Shown one piece after another: positions 1 to 10,993 of a stretch of DNA of 64,000 nt. The translations under genes were made by a program, and so were the position numbers. The notes below the pieces were generated by a model. That model saw only the letters and a list, made by a program, of their open reading frames with translations. It did no database searches and was not told the DNA's origin. The stretch is taken from positions 17,417 through 81,416 of the forward strand of contig JAKSZP010013554.1 of the NCBI GenBank assembly GCA_022478985.1. The letters are read 5' to 3'. The stretch comes from Massospora cicadina. Taxonomy: Eukaryota > Entomophthoromycota > Entomophthoromycetes > Entomophthorales > Entomophthoraceae. Position 1 is the stretch's first letter. Each line of letters opens with the position of its first letter.

Positions 1-543
1 GCTTTATCCCTAGCGCTGAATCCCTCCAACCTTGAGAACATCCTAGATAAGGATATTGCAGCTTATGCTCTTCGCTTTGCCAGCCAAGTTCTTCAAAGTT
101 GGGCCATGAAGCTTCCAGCCTCTCCTGGGTTCCATTGCTCCTTCTGCTTCAGCTTCTGAGAAGCTCATAGTCATCGCTTTCAGGATGCCATTTTCTCCTT
201 GCAAAACTATCTTGTTTCTGGCGCTTCCCATCAATATCTTCTGCTGATGGCTTTAGTAGGGGGCATGATTCAGCAACCCCCATCCAGTATCCCTTGTTCG
301 CTGCTGGCCCATATGTCTAGTGTTCTTGATGAAGCCCATTGGCAGGCGCTCAAGACTAATCCTCTGGCTCCAGTACCATATTGGGATTACTTGAGGTTAT
401 TTGCTGACTGCCTCTTTCTATACTGTTGCTTCCCTCCCCACTCTGGGGTTTCACAAATTAGCTTTTTACAGCATCTCAATTTCCCTTCCCCTAGTCACTT
501 TCTCGCTGGGATCTGCATCCGTTTAAAGAACTTGATTTTGTGA
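1..543 (+). pseudogene. antisense reading frame (aORF) of E1
   Basis: This frame runs opposite to E1 pol, beyond the integrase. It begins before the window. Read from base 1 in frame 1 it gives a protein-like sequence with one TGA near base 156, then continues open to 468, including motifs such as YLLLMALVGGM and VLDEAHWQALKTN. The same protein sequence, with the stop at the same place, recurs on the minus strand of E2 (about 23100-23690), and its VLDEAH core recurs at 33145-33200 in E3. I do not recognise the family. No signal peptide or clear envelope feature is visible. It may be an old antisense gene of this Ty3 lineage or a captured sequence. Conservation of reading frame in separate copies is the evidence for coding. 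Confidence 0.5.
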
Positions 544-779
544 AGGTCTAGCCTCGCTAGCATTAAAGATCACATATATTTTGACAGGCTATTCATTCCT
601 ACAGCGATCCATCCTCCCTCCCCCAAGAGGCAACATAGGCAGAATCATCCCCACATTGAGGACAATTAGTAAAAATAAAGATTATAAAAAATATATTAGT
701 TTTTTCTATGCGCTTTATGATCTTTTTTCTCCAATATTTTTAATCAATCTTTTATTTTTACTACTTTTTTCCATGGGAC

Positions 780-2150
780 TTGACCTTGTTTCAGTTCAGC
801 GGTCCATCTCTTTTTCCCCCAAACTGGGTCCTAGGTATTCTTAAACCTACCAGTTTTCTATGGTTCAGAGGTCCTTTTTTTTGGCGTAACCATCTAGATT
901 GGTTCAGAGGTCCTTTTTTAGAAATGACCTAATCATCAGGACATGAAAAACTTAATGGTTCATCAGTCCTTTGGGAACTCTTTTTTTCATTGATCCATTG
1001 CTTCAAATACTTAGCATGGACTCGATTTACAACTCTTCCATCCAAGAGATTCTTGATAATTAGGCGTCCATTGCCGTCTTAGCAATAATCTCAAATGGAC
1101 CCAACCACAATGCATTCGTTTGTTTCTTCTTCCAAAACTATTTATATCTCAATAGGCAACTTTTTTGCCTATTCAATATTCTTATAAGGCCAGTTGGTTC
1201 TTATCATCTGTCATTTTTGCTCATATCCTTTTCTTCAAAGTATTATTAGATACTTGTGATTACATTTCAATCAGTATATTTGTCAATTGGTTAATGTACT
1301 GCTCAGAATTCACCCCCAATGTTGGTTCCACCACCAAATATAAAATTGGCGGCAACGCAGCCTTCCTCCCATATAACAACTTAAATGGCATTTTCCCATT
1401 GCCGTATGATGACTGATATTGTAGGCAAATGTCACCAAACTCAGGTACATTTTTCACGTGGAAGCTATTCCTTTGACCAGCTTCCTCAGCATTGTAGCCA
1501 GTGTTCCATTCACTCATTCTACCAGTATGTTTGTCTTCAGCTGGTAGGGCACAGACATGACTCCTCAAATCCCCATTATCTTATTCAATCGCAGGATCCC
1601 ATGAGATGTGAAGTTTGTCCAATTATTGCTAAGCAGGACCTGCGGGCATCCATGTCAATATACTACTTGATCCAGGATGAACTTCGCGGTGCTGGTAGTG
1701 TCTACTTTTGCCAGGGCCTTCATCTTGGCCCATCTTGTCAAATGGTTGATAGCAACTATGATGTACTTGACCCCCTGTGCTCATTGTCAGCGGTCCCATC
1801 ACACAATGGACACCATATGCCAGGCAAATCCAGGGCAGACCATTCAGTACCCAGTTGTTATTTATGTGGCTTGTGCAGCTGGCACTCCACACAACATGCT
1901 AGACATTCAACAACATCATAGTTGATTGACTCCCAGTAGTAATACTGGTGAATATGATTGGTTGTTTTTCTCAGGCCTCCATGCTAAACAACCTTGTGAG
2001 CTGCTTGTACTATCGCTGCTCTTTCCAATGGCTTTGGGAAAAATAACTGCTTCCCTTTAATCATCTTAAATACTTGTCCATCCATGGTCTCAGTGTTTTC
2101 ATCACTTTTCAATGCACACCTTGGATTTCTTAGGGCTCGTTCCTGATTTC
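780..2150 (-). pseudogene. Ty3-type integrase of E1 (degenerate)
   Basis: Minus-strand frames match the E2 integrase in this window. Visible parts are the end of the catalytic core and following region (1260-1568, with the shared FKLLYGRKAALP motif), a frameshifted core (1629-1892) and the zinc-binding N-terminal part near 1900-2070. Downstream, at 780-960, a Lys-rich tail contains a short peptide unit (KKGPLN-like) repeated several times, seen in the DNA as recurring TGGTTCAGAGGTCC. The enzyme would insert element DNA into the genome. Several stops and shifts rule out activity. Confidence 0.7.
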
Positions 2151-2189
2151 TCCATCAACCATTCTCTAGAATAACTCATCCACCTGCGG

Positions 2190-2540
2190 GTATACCATCT
2201 GGAACATTGGTAACCATGATAAGCCATCCGCATTCTATTGAAAAGCCCCCACTTGGTGGATAATCTCATAATTTAAAGGCTGTAGCTTAAGTGCCCATTG
2301 GGCCAGTCGTCCTTCTGATCTCTCAAATTGTGGATCCAACGCAATGAGGAGTGGTCCGTCACCACTTTTAAGTGCGTTCTGTGGATGTACACCTGAAACT
2401 ACTTACAAGCGTAAATGACCTCAAAGACATTCACGCTAAGTTATGGTGTAGTTCCTCTCAGCGGCTGAGAGTTTCCAGCTCACGTATGCCACCTAATGTT
2501 TGTCCCCAGCTCATCTACTTGGCTTAATATGGCGCTAATC
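2190..2540 (-). pseudogene. RNase H region of E1 pol (degenerate)
   Basis: Located between RT and integrase on the minus strand, where Ty3 elements carry RNase H, which removes the RNA strand during reverse transcription. The DNA is the counterpart of the better preserved E2 segment at 20960-21400, including the part that ends in the tether leading to the integrase. Stops occur in every frame. The call rests on position and on similarity to E2. Confidence 0.5.
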
Positions 2541-2544
2541 ACCA

Positions 2545-3513
2545 TCAACAAAGCATTGGTTTGTATAATAAAATCTTGATTGAATTCAGATATTTCAGAA
2601 TTGGCGAATCTATCAAATACAGGCATAACTCATTGAAGGATTCCTGCGCTTCTTCATTCCATACAAATCCTTTCTTCAGATCCTTTAACAGATGGAATAA
2701 GGGCTCAGAAATTTGGGCAAAGTCCCAAATAAATCTTTGGTAGTATCCGACCATTCCAAGGAACACTTGGATGTCTCAGACACTCTCTGGAACAGCCATC
2801 CATTCTATGGCTTCAATCTTCTGGGCTTGCGGCTACAATCCACTAGAGTTGATCATGAATCCCAGATATTACAACTCTTTATTAAAGAAGTGACACTTCC
2901 TTGGCTTAATCTTCAAATTAGCCGCAGACAGTCTCTTAAATACTTCTTCCAAGTGGTGAAAATGGATTAGTTAACGTCCTACTGAACAAATTTATATCGT
3001 CCAAGTACACTAGGATGCATGAAAAATCCAAGCCATTTAGTATGGCGTCCATGGCCCTCTGAAACGTCGCAGGCGCATTGAACAGACCCTGGGACATCCT
3101 CATCGGTTGATAAAGCCACTGCATGGTATTAAACACACATTTTCATGGTCTTCTTTTGGCAAATCGATTTGCCAATATCCCAATATAATATCCATCGTGG
3201 AGAAATACTTTGCTTCTCACAATCATATTAGTGCATTGTCAATTCTTGGTAGGAGATACAAATCCTTCTTTGTAAACTTGTTCAGCTTTTGGTAGTCAAT
3301 CACCACCCAATTGGAGCCATCCTTTTTCTTCATGATAAGAAATGGACTTGCCCAGGGACTTGATGATGGAACTAGAAGCCCAGGCTTCATTAGTTTGCTG
3401 ATTTTATCTTTCACTACCACTTTGGACGCCTTTAACTGTAAAATCAGTCTCATCATGATTGGCAAATTTTCCCCGGTGTTGACCTTGTGGATCACATCTC
3501 TTGTGCATCCCAA
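2545..3513 (-). pseudogene. Ty3-type reverse transcriptase of E1
   Basis: Three minus-strand frames cover RT in order. 3223-3513 has the N-terminal fingers, with SSPWASPFLIMKKKDGSNW and LPRIDNAL. 2936-3136 has GLFNAPATFQRAM and the catalytic box YLDD, encoded at 2996-3007. 2545-2766 has the thumb/connection motif FLGMVGYYQRFI. Both catalytic aspartates are kept, unlike in E2, but frameshifts separate the pieces. RT would copy element RNA into DNA in virus-like particles. Confidence 0.85.
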
Positions 3514-3719
3514 ATCGTGGTCATCCTGAGTGAATACTTACTGATACTTTTTGAACAATTTGAGCACCTCCTCTTGCTGGCCTTCTGTCAGATCAGCAAG
3601 TTGCTCTCAATCAACCAATAGGTTGATACTCTCAGTTACCCCAGCTGGTAATCCCATCTCATTGAGAGTCCCAAAATCATGGAATTTATTCAATTCTGAT
3701 GTTGGGATTTCTCATCACT

Positions 3720-4030
3720 TTCTAGGTCTGAAACTCATAGACCAATGAATTTTTATATGTTTTATAGCTTTTATATATCTTTTTGTATTTTTTTCTTTTG
3801 TAATGGTACTAGCAACCTACAAAAAGGTTCAGAGGTCCTTATTTTCCCCTTCATCCAAACTGGGTCCTAGGTAACTCAGACCTACCAGTTATAATGGTTT
3901 AAAATCATATCCTCTTAAGATTTGACCATCCATTTGGTTTAGTGGTCCTCTTCTAGGACTTGTCTAAAATCTCAGGACATAGCCATTTAATGGTTCAGAG
4001 TTCCGCTGGAAACATTGCAAATATTTTTCT
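3720..4030 (-). repeat. second copy of the integrase-tail block
   Basis: This block matches 740-960 in the same orientation. It shares the recurring GGTTCAGAGGTCC unit, AACTGGGTCCTAGGTA, ACCTACCAGTT and a block around CAGGACAT. In E1 it therefore occurs both downstream of the integrase and upstream of RT, where E2 has protease. It may mark the deletion or recombination that shortened E1 gag-pro. Confidence 0.6.
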
Positions 4031-4845
4031 CTTAGGTCCAATACTTCCAATTTTTTAGTTTTGACCTTTTTCACTATATTACCAGCAGTGCTTTTTCTTC
4101 ATATATAATCTACTCTTGATGACTTCTATAAATACTCTTATATATCAGGCCTTTAATCCCGACTGGTTATTCGTCCAATAGGTCTAATTTCATCTCATAT
4201 TTTGGCAACTGATGCTTGGATCCTCATATCTCATTAGCCAACAGTTCCATCTTATTGTTCAGGTCATTTTTCTCCTGAAACTGATTTCTAACCTTTGTGG
4301 CCATCCTTAATTACTCAAGTTGTTCTGGCCTCTTTAGCTTCATCCAATTTCTCCTGAATTGATGAACTCATCTCCAGCAACCTCTGATCATTGGTTGAGT
4401 GTTATTGAATAAAACAATTTTCTCCACTATCTTGGATCAAACGTTTCCTTTTTTGACTTTATATCCTCATTGGTATAACAACCCAATTCTCCTGATTGAT
4501 TGCTTCCTATTTCATCCAATGCCTTATAAAATCAATCACTCCTCAGGACTATTTAAAGTGGACCCAATTTCAGCCCTAGTTGGCCCTGCTGATACTCTTC
4601 ATTTCAGGTAGATGTCAGGTGGAACAGGTTTTCTTGCAGCACTAGTTAGTTCCATATCTAGGCTGAAAGTCCTTTTTCCTGGTAATTAGTATCTTTAATT
4701 TGCTCCACTCAGAGCCCCACTTCTGACCTGAGTATATGCTATTGAATGTGATTCAGTTCACATTCGCCAGAAGTAGAAATATTTTCATATGACATCTTGT
4801 TCTAATCTCTTCTACTCAACTACACCCCTGAAGTGAGAAACAATT
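4031..4845 (-). pseudogene. gag remnant / leader of E1
   Basis: The interval between the 5' LTR and the duplicated block sits where gag should lie. On the minus strand it encodes short Glu/Lys/Gln-rich stretches resembling the coiled-coil N-terminus of E2 Gag, but no capsid domain or zinc knuckle could be read and stops are frequent. The call rests on position and composition only. Confidence 0.35.
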
Positions 4846-5981
4846 TGTAAAAATTTATGAGTCTGGTTATTATCAGCCAATAACACCTATAAACTTATTA
4901 CTTGCACAGGTTTAGTTCTTGTGCAATTTGTCCACGTTGTATTGTTTTTGATATAATTGATTGATAATAGTATGACGACTATTATCCATAGTTGAATGGA
5001 ATTCTTAGATTTTGCTCCCAAGCTCGGCCAGTATTTCCTCTCACAATACTTGAGATGTCTCAAAGTAGGGATTCATTCCCTTGTACTGTACAACCCAATC
5101 TTCTTTGAGATTCCCTGGTTACAGTTTCTCCAGTTTGACACACAGTCAGCAGCAATCCTTGATTTGTTTCTGCTTCTTCTCTGGATCCCCGCTCAGATCC
5201 TTACTCTTTTCCTTAAAGAGTCTCCCAATTATTGCACACAGCAATATTATCCTTGAGAAATAATAGAACAATTGAAAGCTGATAACGTTTACTACTTAAA
5301 CTATATACAGGATGAAAATTATAGAGCTATATAACTTTTTTATTACAAGTGAATTCTAGGAAATTTATAGTAGGGATTCGGTCATCTAACCCTTGGTTGA
5401 AACCTCTTCAATGAAATGGCAGCCATTGCCATTGAATCACCCATCCTCATCTCAGCAGCGATGGTCTTCCCCATCCTGGCTAGGATCCCGTCGTTGGACA
5501 TCCTTGAGACCTAAAATGGAAAGAGTTTGAAAATGTGTGCCTAACATTTTCTTCTCGATCCAAGTGAACCAACCATATTTGGCTAGCAACCTGCTTAGGT
5601 AATGGGACTTGTTACCTATTAAGGCAGGTCACAAACTAAATGATTGATTTGCTAGTTTCAGGTGGCATCACTCGCCTTGTAACTTACTACTTACATTCCC
5701 AATCAGTTGGTGATGAAACCTGACTGATCCCAATTGGACACCCTGATAGTTAATTACTATCAGATGCCCATATTTTGTCAGCAACTCTTCCAGAAAAGAT
5801 CTTAAGAATTCATCCATATTGATCCCTCAATGGATACAACCAGGAGAATATCCTAAAATCCCCCAAACTTAGTTACTCTAAAATCAGGGTCAACTGATTT
5901 CCAATTCACCTTGCATTAGGAAATTATCACCTAGCTATTCCTGGTAATCTAGCAGGCAGGGTTATGGGAAAAATCCCAACA
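4846..5981 (-). repeat. 5' LTR of E1
   Basis: The reverse complement begins TGTTGGGATTTTT and ends TTTTTACA, the same termini as both E2 LTRs, and is similar along its length (about 1.14 kb). It carries the element promoter and polyadenylation signals by analogy; none was resolved by eye. Just downstream (minus strand) the sequence still resembles the E2 leader, but the primer-binding site has decayed. Confidence 0.85.
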
Positions 5982-6236
5982 CCTGCAATCCCACCAACGC
6001 TGGCTGGTGTCATCATGGTTTCCATCTGGTTCCTCTCATCAGACCATTTCATTAATATGTGTTACATATTGGCCCAGTCCTCACCTGTCACTCCCCCTCT
6101 GTTCTTCCACTGGCAGTCCTGCTGGCAACAGGAGGTAACTTCAGCTCATCTGGGGTACCCCTAGTTTTATTGGTGCTTTGTAGTTGGTGTTTATTGGAAG
6201 CATCCATCTCATGGTCGACTTTCCCTGAATAATATT
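5982..6236 (+). mobile_element. 5'-truncated LINE copy (LINE-2/LINE-3 family tail)
   Basis: The sequence follows the last ~270 bp of LINE-2 (about 32085-32350). It shares TGGCAACA, TCTGGGGT, CATGGTCGACTTTCCC (LINE-2: CATGGTCAGCCTTCCC) and a terminal AATAA-rich tail. It begins exactly at the E1 LTR boundary, so E1 probably inserted into this LINE copy, or the copy was truncated there. It contains only the end of the zinc-motif coding region and the 3' UTR. Confidence 0.65.
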
Positions 6237-6439
6237 TAAGAATTGACTGTTGGAAAATCAAAATTCATAGCAAATAATAAAAACATACCAAAAACATTAA
6301 TTTAGTTGAGGAAGTGAAATTTTGGGAATTAGGAATTTTGTAAAATTGGAAGATTGTGGGATAATGGCAGGGGTGTGGGATAACTTACCTGGAATAGAAT
6401 GTGCCATTTTGGTGGTGCAGATGAGGGATTTCTCTGAAT
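6237..6439. other. unassigned sequence
   Basis: About 200 bp, AT-rich on the left, with short open frames only. I see no motif here. It precedes the target duplication of the next repeat. Confidence 0.3.
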
Positions 6440-6451
6440 AAGAGCCTAATC

Positions 6452-7269
6452 CTTTGAGTTTTAAAAAACCCCAAGGGGCTCCTAGTGCAGGCAACTATTG
6501 CGGGATGAAGACTTGGGGTACTGCCCCACCACACTAGGGCTGCGCAAGCCTAAGCACCACCAAACGTGGCCTGACAGAAATTGGGAGTAGCTCACGCTAC
6601 CCCTAAAATGACATATGCCCGCCCTGCTTAAGTACTGGGAAACTCATCTGCACCAGCAAGGACAAGTGATATGCCTCTCATCCCCCTTGTAGGGTACAAG
6701 ACCCAATGGCCCCCAGGTTTAAGGCCCCTGACTGGGAGAAGCCAAAGCCCTACTCTTTGCCACCTGCTTTTTTAGTGGAGTTATGCTCTCTGGCCCCTTT
6801 TTGTCCAGGACAGCCTTGGAGTCCTTTTGAAGCTGCTATCAATTTCTTGCATGATCCGTTTCGCCACCAACTGGCTCATGACAACTAAACTGGCAGCTAG
6901 CCAAGCTTCAGCCAACTCAGCAAACCGCAGAATTTATTGTAGGCAGGTTCAAGAAGTGCAACCAACCAGGATTGTCCCTCCCTTGTCCTGGGGTCTGCAC
7001 CCATGCAACCCCAGCTTGTGGGGAGGCTGTCTAAAAAGCCATGCCAGACTTGTACTCCATCCAGCCCAAATTCTCCCCTCCAGGGAGTGGTAGACACCCG
7101 TGAGAACAGGTCGTCACAGTCATCACTACCATTCTGCACCCTTTCAGACCACTATAGGACCTGACCAACGTACCTCTCTGGGTTCTGGTGTTAGCTACTC
7201 GCCCATGTTTCCACAGGTTTTCCCCAGTTGCGCCACGCGGAGGCCCCAACTTACCCTAACTAGCTCAAC
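6452..7269 (-). mobile_element. 818-bp repeat, copy 1, with 12-bp target duplication
   Basis: Flanked by the direct repeat AAGAGCCTAATC at 6440-6451 and 7270-7281. A second copy occurs at about 50365-51189. On the minus strand the 5' portion has TGGCGCAACTGG, which fits an RNA polymerase III A box; no convincing B box was found. The minus-strand 3' end has a GC hairpin (AGCCCCTAGGGGCT, perfect in copy 2) and ends AAAACTCAAA. No conserved long reading frame is shared by the copies. Best read as a non-autonomous retroposon, possibly a long SINE mobilised by a LINE. Confidence 0.65.
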
Positions 7270-7281
7270 AAGAGCCTAATC

Positions 7282-7700
7282 ATCTTCACATACAAACTGT
7301 TAAGCAATGTGGGGTCAGTAACAATATGAGAATAAAGAGAGTACAAGGCTTTGGAAAGCCTTAAAAAGCTTATTTAGATGCAGTAGGTGTTTGTTTAACG
7401 TTTTTGAAAAGACATCTATGTCATCCAGGTACAACAAGACACGTGAAACTTTAAGGTTGCCCAATATACTTTCCAGGAACGTTGAAAGGTAGCAGGTGCA
7501 TTACATAACCCCTTGTGTTATATGCATAAGTTAAACAGCACTCGGGGTTTTATTGCACTTTTACTGCTCTTCTCTGAGCAGCTCTTTGTCAGTAAATGGA
7601 GAATATGTCCATGACGAAGCAGTATATTTATCTTCCTATCTATTTTTGTGCATTGTCAATTCTTGGAAAAGTGTAAGGAGAGTGTCTGTAACTCTCCCAT
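7282..7700 (-). pseudogene. Ty3 reverse transcriptase fragment
   Basis: Minus-strand frames contain NAPATFQ (about 7490-7510), then, after a frameshift, VLLYLDDIDVFSKT with the catalytic YLDD (about 7405-7440). Upstream lies a PRIDNA-like motif near 7640-7660 whose DNA matches the E1 RT around 3230. Only the central RT survives. Order with the neighbouring integrase (which lies upstream on the same strand) shows it belongs to a different element. Confidence 0.65.
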
Positions 7701-8305
7701 TCCCAAAGAGGTGGTGCGGGATACATAGCCACACTTCCAGTGAGCTAGTCATTAGAAAGATTTGGAACAGGGCACCACGGAAAAGCCAGAGCACAAGGGA
7801 CCAAGAGCAGGAGTGTACAGCGCGGTATATAGTAGTAGATAGCCAAAGGACAACAAAACTTGGTTGGCCCTTAAAGGGGAGTCCATATTAAAAGTAGATC
7901 GGCGCTGGGGTGGAGGGTGCTTTAATTTGGAGGGGACCTGGGCAGCCCAGCGGCGCACCAGATACAATAGATAATTTTACTAAAATAAAGAGAACAACGT
8001 TGTGAGTGAACTTCCAGGGAGTCCGCTCACAGGTTTGCCCAAGGAACCATATTAAAAACTGTAAAGCTAATTGAGATTTTTATTAGGAAGTTGAATAACG
8101 AGGAAAATTGGTCACATGGAAACATACTTAAACAATGGGGGCGAGTCACTTATTGGCGGAAGTGGTGCTAAGCCTAAGTGCACCAATAGGCGCATGCTAC
8201 TATCAGCTTGGGTCCTGAAACTCAAAATTGACCAAACTTGAGTTATGGATTGTAACTAGACTTGAACCACTTTGGTAATATTAAAATGTACCAGGTTTCA
8301 AACCC
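7701..8305. other. unassigned, probably 3' non-coding or LTR sequence
   Basis: No retroelement protein motif is visible. It lies downstream (minus strand) of the chromovirus integrase, where that element's 3' UTR and LTR would be, but no second LTR copy exists in the window to prove it. Confidence 0.3.
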
Positions 8306-9828
8306 CTATTCCTTAAGCAACCATAACAACCCATCAGGATTGAGAACGTAGCTGGTGAGTTTTACCATCCTGTCTGTAATGCTAGGACGAACATCACGCA
8401 AATTCCCAGGACCAACCTGAGCATATTTTGCCTGTACCCAGCATTGGTCCAGGGTATGTTTGAATCTTGGGAGGCCTGCCAACTTAACCTTTTTGTCCTC
8501 CTGACGTTCAGCTTTGTCCTTACAATTCCTTCCCTCATTCATTTCATGGAGCCATGACATTACTCTCTTGTTCTTTTGAGGCTCCACCCCCATCCAAAGG
8601 CTTTTTCCCAGAAAAAGTCCTTGTGGGCTGGGGCCAACTTCATGACAGCGATAGTTTGCTTCAACTTAGATACTGCAGCCTAAGGGAAACGCTTGTAGAA
8701 AACTTTGATCAGATCCTGGGCATGGGCACAGTTGCGCGCTGGTACCCAACTGTTCTCTGCTGCGTTGAATTCCTTCCAAGATACAAGGTACTCAAGCCTT
8801 CTTCTTACTCAGCGTGGGGCTATGATCTATTCCACTTCCCACTCTAATGCCCCATCCATGAGATAAGTATTAGGAGTCTCTGGTGGGGGGCCCTTAAACA
8901 TTATAATCATAAATCATGGAAGATGATGAAGATCCATAATGATTAAAGAAGATCCAACAGCAATGAAGCATGGCCCACCTTTCTGAAAATGTGTTGAGGC
9001 CCAATCCTCTTTGGTCCCAGCTTTTTACATGGCTGCTTAATAGGGATGTTTCTAGCATCAAGCATCACTAGATTTCCTTCTTTTCAAGCAGGACCTATTC
9101 ATCCTTTCCTGTCCGCATCATACTTATAAGCTTGCATAGCCTCATCCAAGTTCGTATTCACCCCTGGTGTACTTTCTTAATAGTCTTTGCAAAGTCTGCC
9201 ACCACTTACACCTTGGATCCACAACTGGGATCCATGATGAAGGCAGGGTTGAAGCCATAGTTAGCGAAAAAGGGGGAACAACCAATATATGTATGTTGGG
9301 CGTTGTTGTAACTATATTGGGCCATAAGGATGGGAAACAAAATCTGAATGATCTGCGGCAGTGTAACAACGCAGGAACAGTTCTAATCATTGGTTCACTC
9401 GTTCAGTCTACCCATTTGATTGGAGTGATAGGCAGTCAAACGGCAAGGGCGAATCTGAAGAGTCTTACACAACTCTTCCCAAAGGAAAGAGGTAATCTGG
9501 GGCCCACAATCGCTGATTGTTTCTTGGGGGACCTCATGAAGAGCAAACACATGAGAGATGAAGAGCCTAGCCATCTCAGCCGCGGTTATTGTAGTTCTGC
9601 AGGGAATAAAGTGGGAGAACTTTTTAAAACGGTCCACCACTACTATGATGGCATCAGAGCCAACAGATACAGGTAATTTCACATTAAAATCCACCATTAT
9701 AGAAGTCCAAGGCCCTTCAGCCTTTTGAACTGGTACCAACAACCCTGCTAGTGGCTGGTAATTTGGCTTCATTTGATTGCAGACAGGTACCCCCCTAAAA
9801 TACTTGGACACCTGCGCAACTAACCCCT
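8306..9828 (-). pseudogene. chromovirus integrase with C-terminal chromodomain
   Basis: On the minus strand, 9395-9828 encodes the integrase core: WTSIMVDFNVKLPVS with the first aspartate, DRFKKFSHFIPC, SDCGPQITSFLWEELC with the second aspartate, and TAYHSNQMGRLNE, where the usual catalytic Glu position appears to be Asn. After a stop and shift, YNNAQHTYIG and PFFANYGFNPAF continue the domain (about 9250-9340). At 8686-8850 a chromodomain is readable: LEYLVSWKEFNAAENSWVP followed by an acidic/aromatic helix. Chromodomains steer integration to marked chromatin. An open C-terminal stretch (8306-8593) follows. The upstream part (zinc finger, RT) is cut off at the E2 insertion point. Confidence 0.8.
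8686..8850 (-). other. chromodomain of the chromovirus integrase
   Basis: Translated on the minus strand, the segment follows the chromodomain pattern: an EVE-like first strand, a basic stretch, LEYLVSWKEF, ENSWVPARN, then a helix ending in a VFYKRFP-like motif. Two stops interrupt its start. It distinguishes this element from E1-E5, in which I found no chromodomain. Confidence 0.75.
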
Positions 9829-10969
9829 TGTTGGGATTTTTGCCCATATTCCCAGCCAGCTATATTACCTGGTATCGCTAGAAGGAAATTCCCTAAGGTA
9901 AAGTGTATCAGAAATTTGTTGGCCTGAGTTTCAGAGTAACTACATTTGGGGGATTTTGGGATATTCGCCTGGTTGTGTCTGTTGGGAATCAATCCAGACA
10001 AATACTTAAGATCTCATTGGGCGGATTTGCCAACGAAATAGGGACATCTAATAGTGATTAACTTCAGGTGTACCAAACTGGGATTGGTTGGGTTTCATCA
10101 CCAACTGATTGGGAATGAATAACAAGTTATGAGGCGAGCGATGCTGCCTGCAACTAGCAAATCAATCTGTTGGTGAGTGACCTGCCATAATGGGTAATAA
10201 GTCCCATTACCTAAGCAGGTCACTAGCCAAATATGGTTGTTCGCTTGGATCAAGAGGAAAACGTTAGAGACACGTTTTCCATCTCTTTCTGTTTGAGGTC
10301 TTGAGGATGTCCAACAACGGAACCCTAGCCAGGATGGGGAAGACCATTGCTGCTGAGACGAGGATGGGTGATTCAATGACAACAGCTTCCGTTTCATCAA
10401 AGAGGTGTCAACTGAGGGTTATACAGCCGAATTCCCCATTATATATATTCCCTAGGATTTACTATAATAAAAAACAGTACTTTACAGTCAAATAGTAAAA
10501 AACATTATTTACATTATCAATTTGGTGTATAAGTAGACTATCAGCTTCTATTGTGTTGTTCTGTCTCAAGGATATTATTGCAGAGGGCAATAAATTATAA
10601 GACTCTCAGAGAGAAGAGTAAAGATCTGAGCGGGGATCTAGAGAAGAAGGAGCTACAATCAGGGATAGCTGTCAGCTGTGTGTTGGGCCAAAAGAGACTG
10701 TCACCGGGTATCTTAGCGAAGATTGGGTGGACAAGAGCATAGGGAATGAAACCCTATGAGTACAACATCACGAGTATTCAATTGGGAATACTGGCTGAGC
10801 ATTGGGCCAAGATATAATTTATACTCAACTACGGATAATAGTCTCCATACTATTATTGATTGATAATACATTCTATACAACGCAACAAAGTGCACAAGGA
10901 AACCAAACCCGTGCAGTAAAAAGGTTACTGGGTTGCTTGCCAACAACAACCAAAGAGTAGATTTTTACA
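9829..10969 (+). repeat. 5' LTR of E2
   Basis: Starts TGTTGGGATTTTTGCCCATA and ends TTTTTACA; pairs with 24676-25801. Both share a central block with CAACTGAGGGTT and a U5-like end containing CCAACAACAACCAAAGAGTA. No TATA box can be assigned with confidence. Confidence 0.9.
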
Positions 10970-10972
10970 AGT

Positions 10973-10990
10973 TGGTGCTCACTACAGGGG
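10973..10990 (+). other. primer-binding site of E2
   Basis: TGGTGCTCACTACAGGGG lies three bases after the 5' LTR. TGG at this spot pairs with the CCA end of a tRNA that primes minus-strand DNA synthesis. The tRNA species was not identified. Confidence 0.6.
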
Positions 10991-10993
10991 TAG

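Larger units (their letters stand above)
1..5981 (-). mobile_element. Ty3/gypsy LTR retrotransposon E1 (3' end outside window)
   Basis: A degenerate Ty3-type element is read on the minus strand: 5' LTR (4846-5981), gag remnant, RT, RNase H and integrase in the usual order. A plus-strand antisense reading frame lies beyond the integrase and continues past base 1. The 3' LTR should lie left of the window, because sister element E2 has about 2 kb between integrase and 3' LTR. The gag-protease interval is about 1.3 kb, against about 2.6 kb in E2, so E1 has lost sequence there, including any visible protease. Multiple stops and frameshifts make it non-functional. Confidence 0.85.

Noticed and set aside
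1..543. Envelope gene of an endogenous retrovirus
   Set aside because: No signal peptide, cleavage site or clear fusion or anchor segment, and the frame is antisense to pol.
780..960. Short regular repeats resembling a CRISPR array
   Set aside because: Only a few degenerate units with unequal spacing; they lie in the integrase tail frame and recur in E2.
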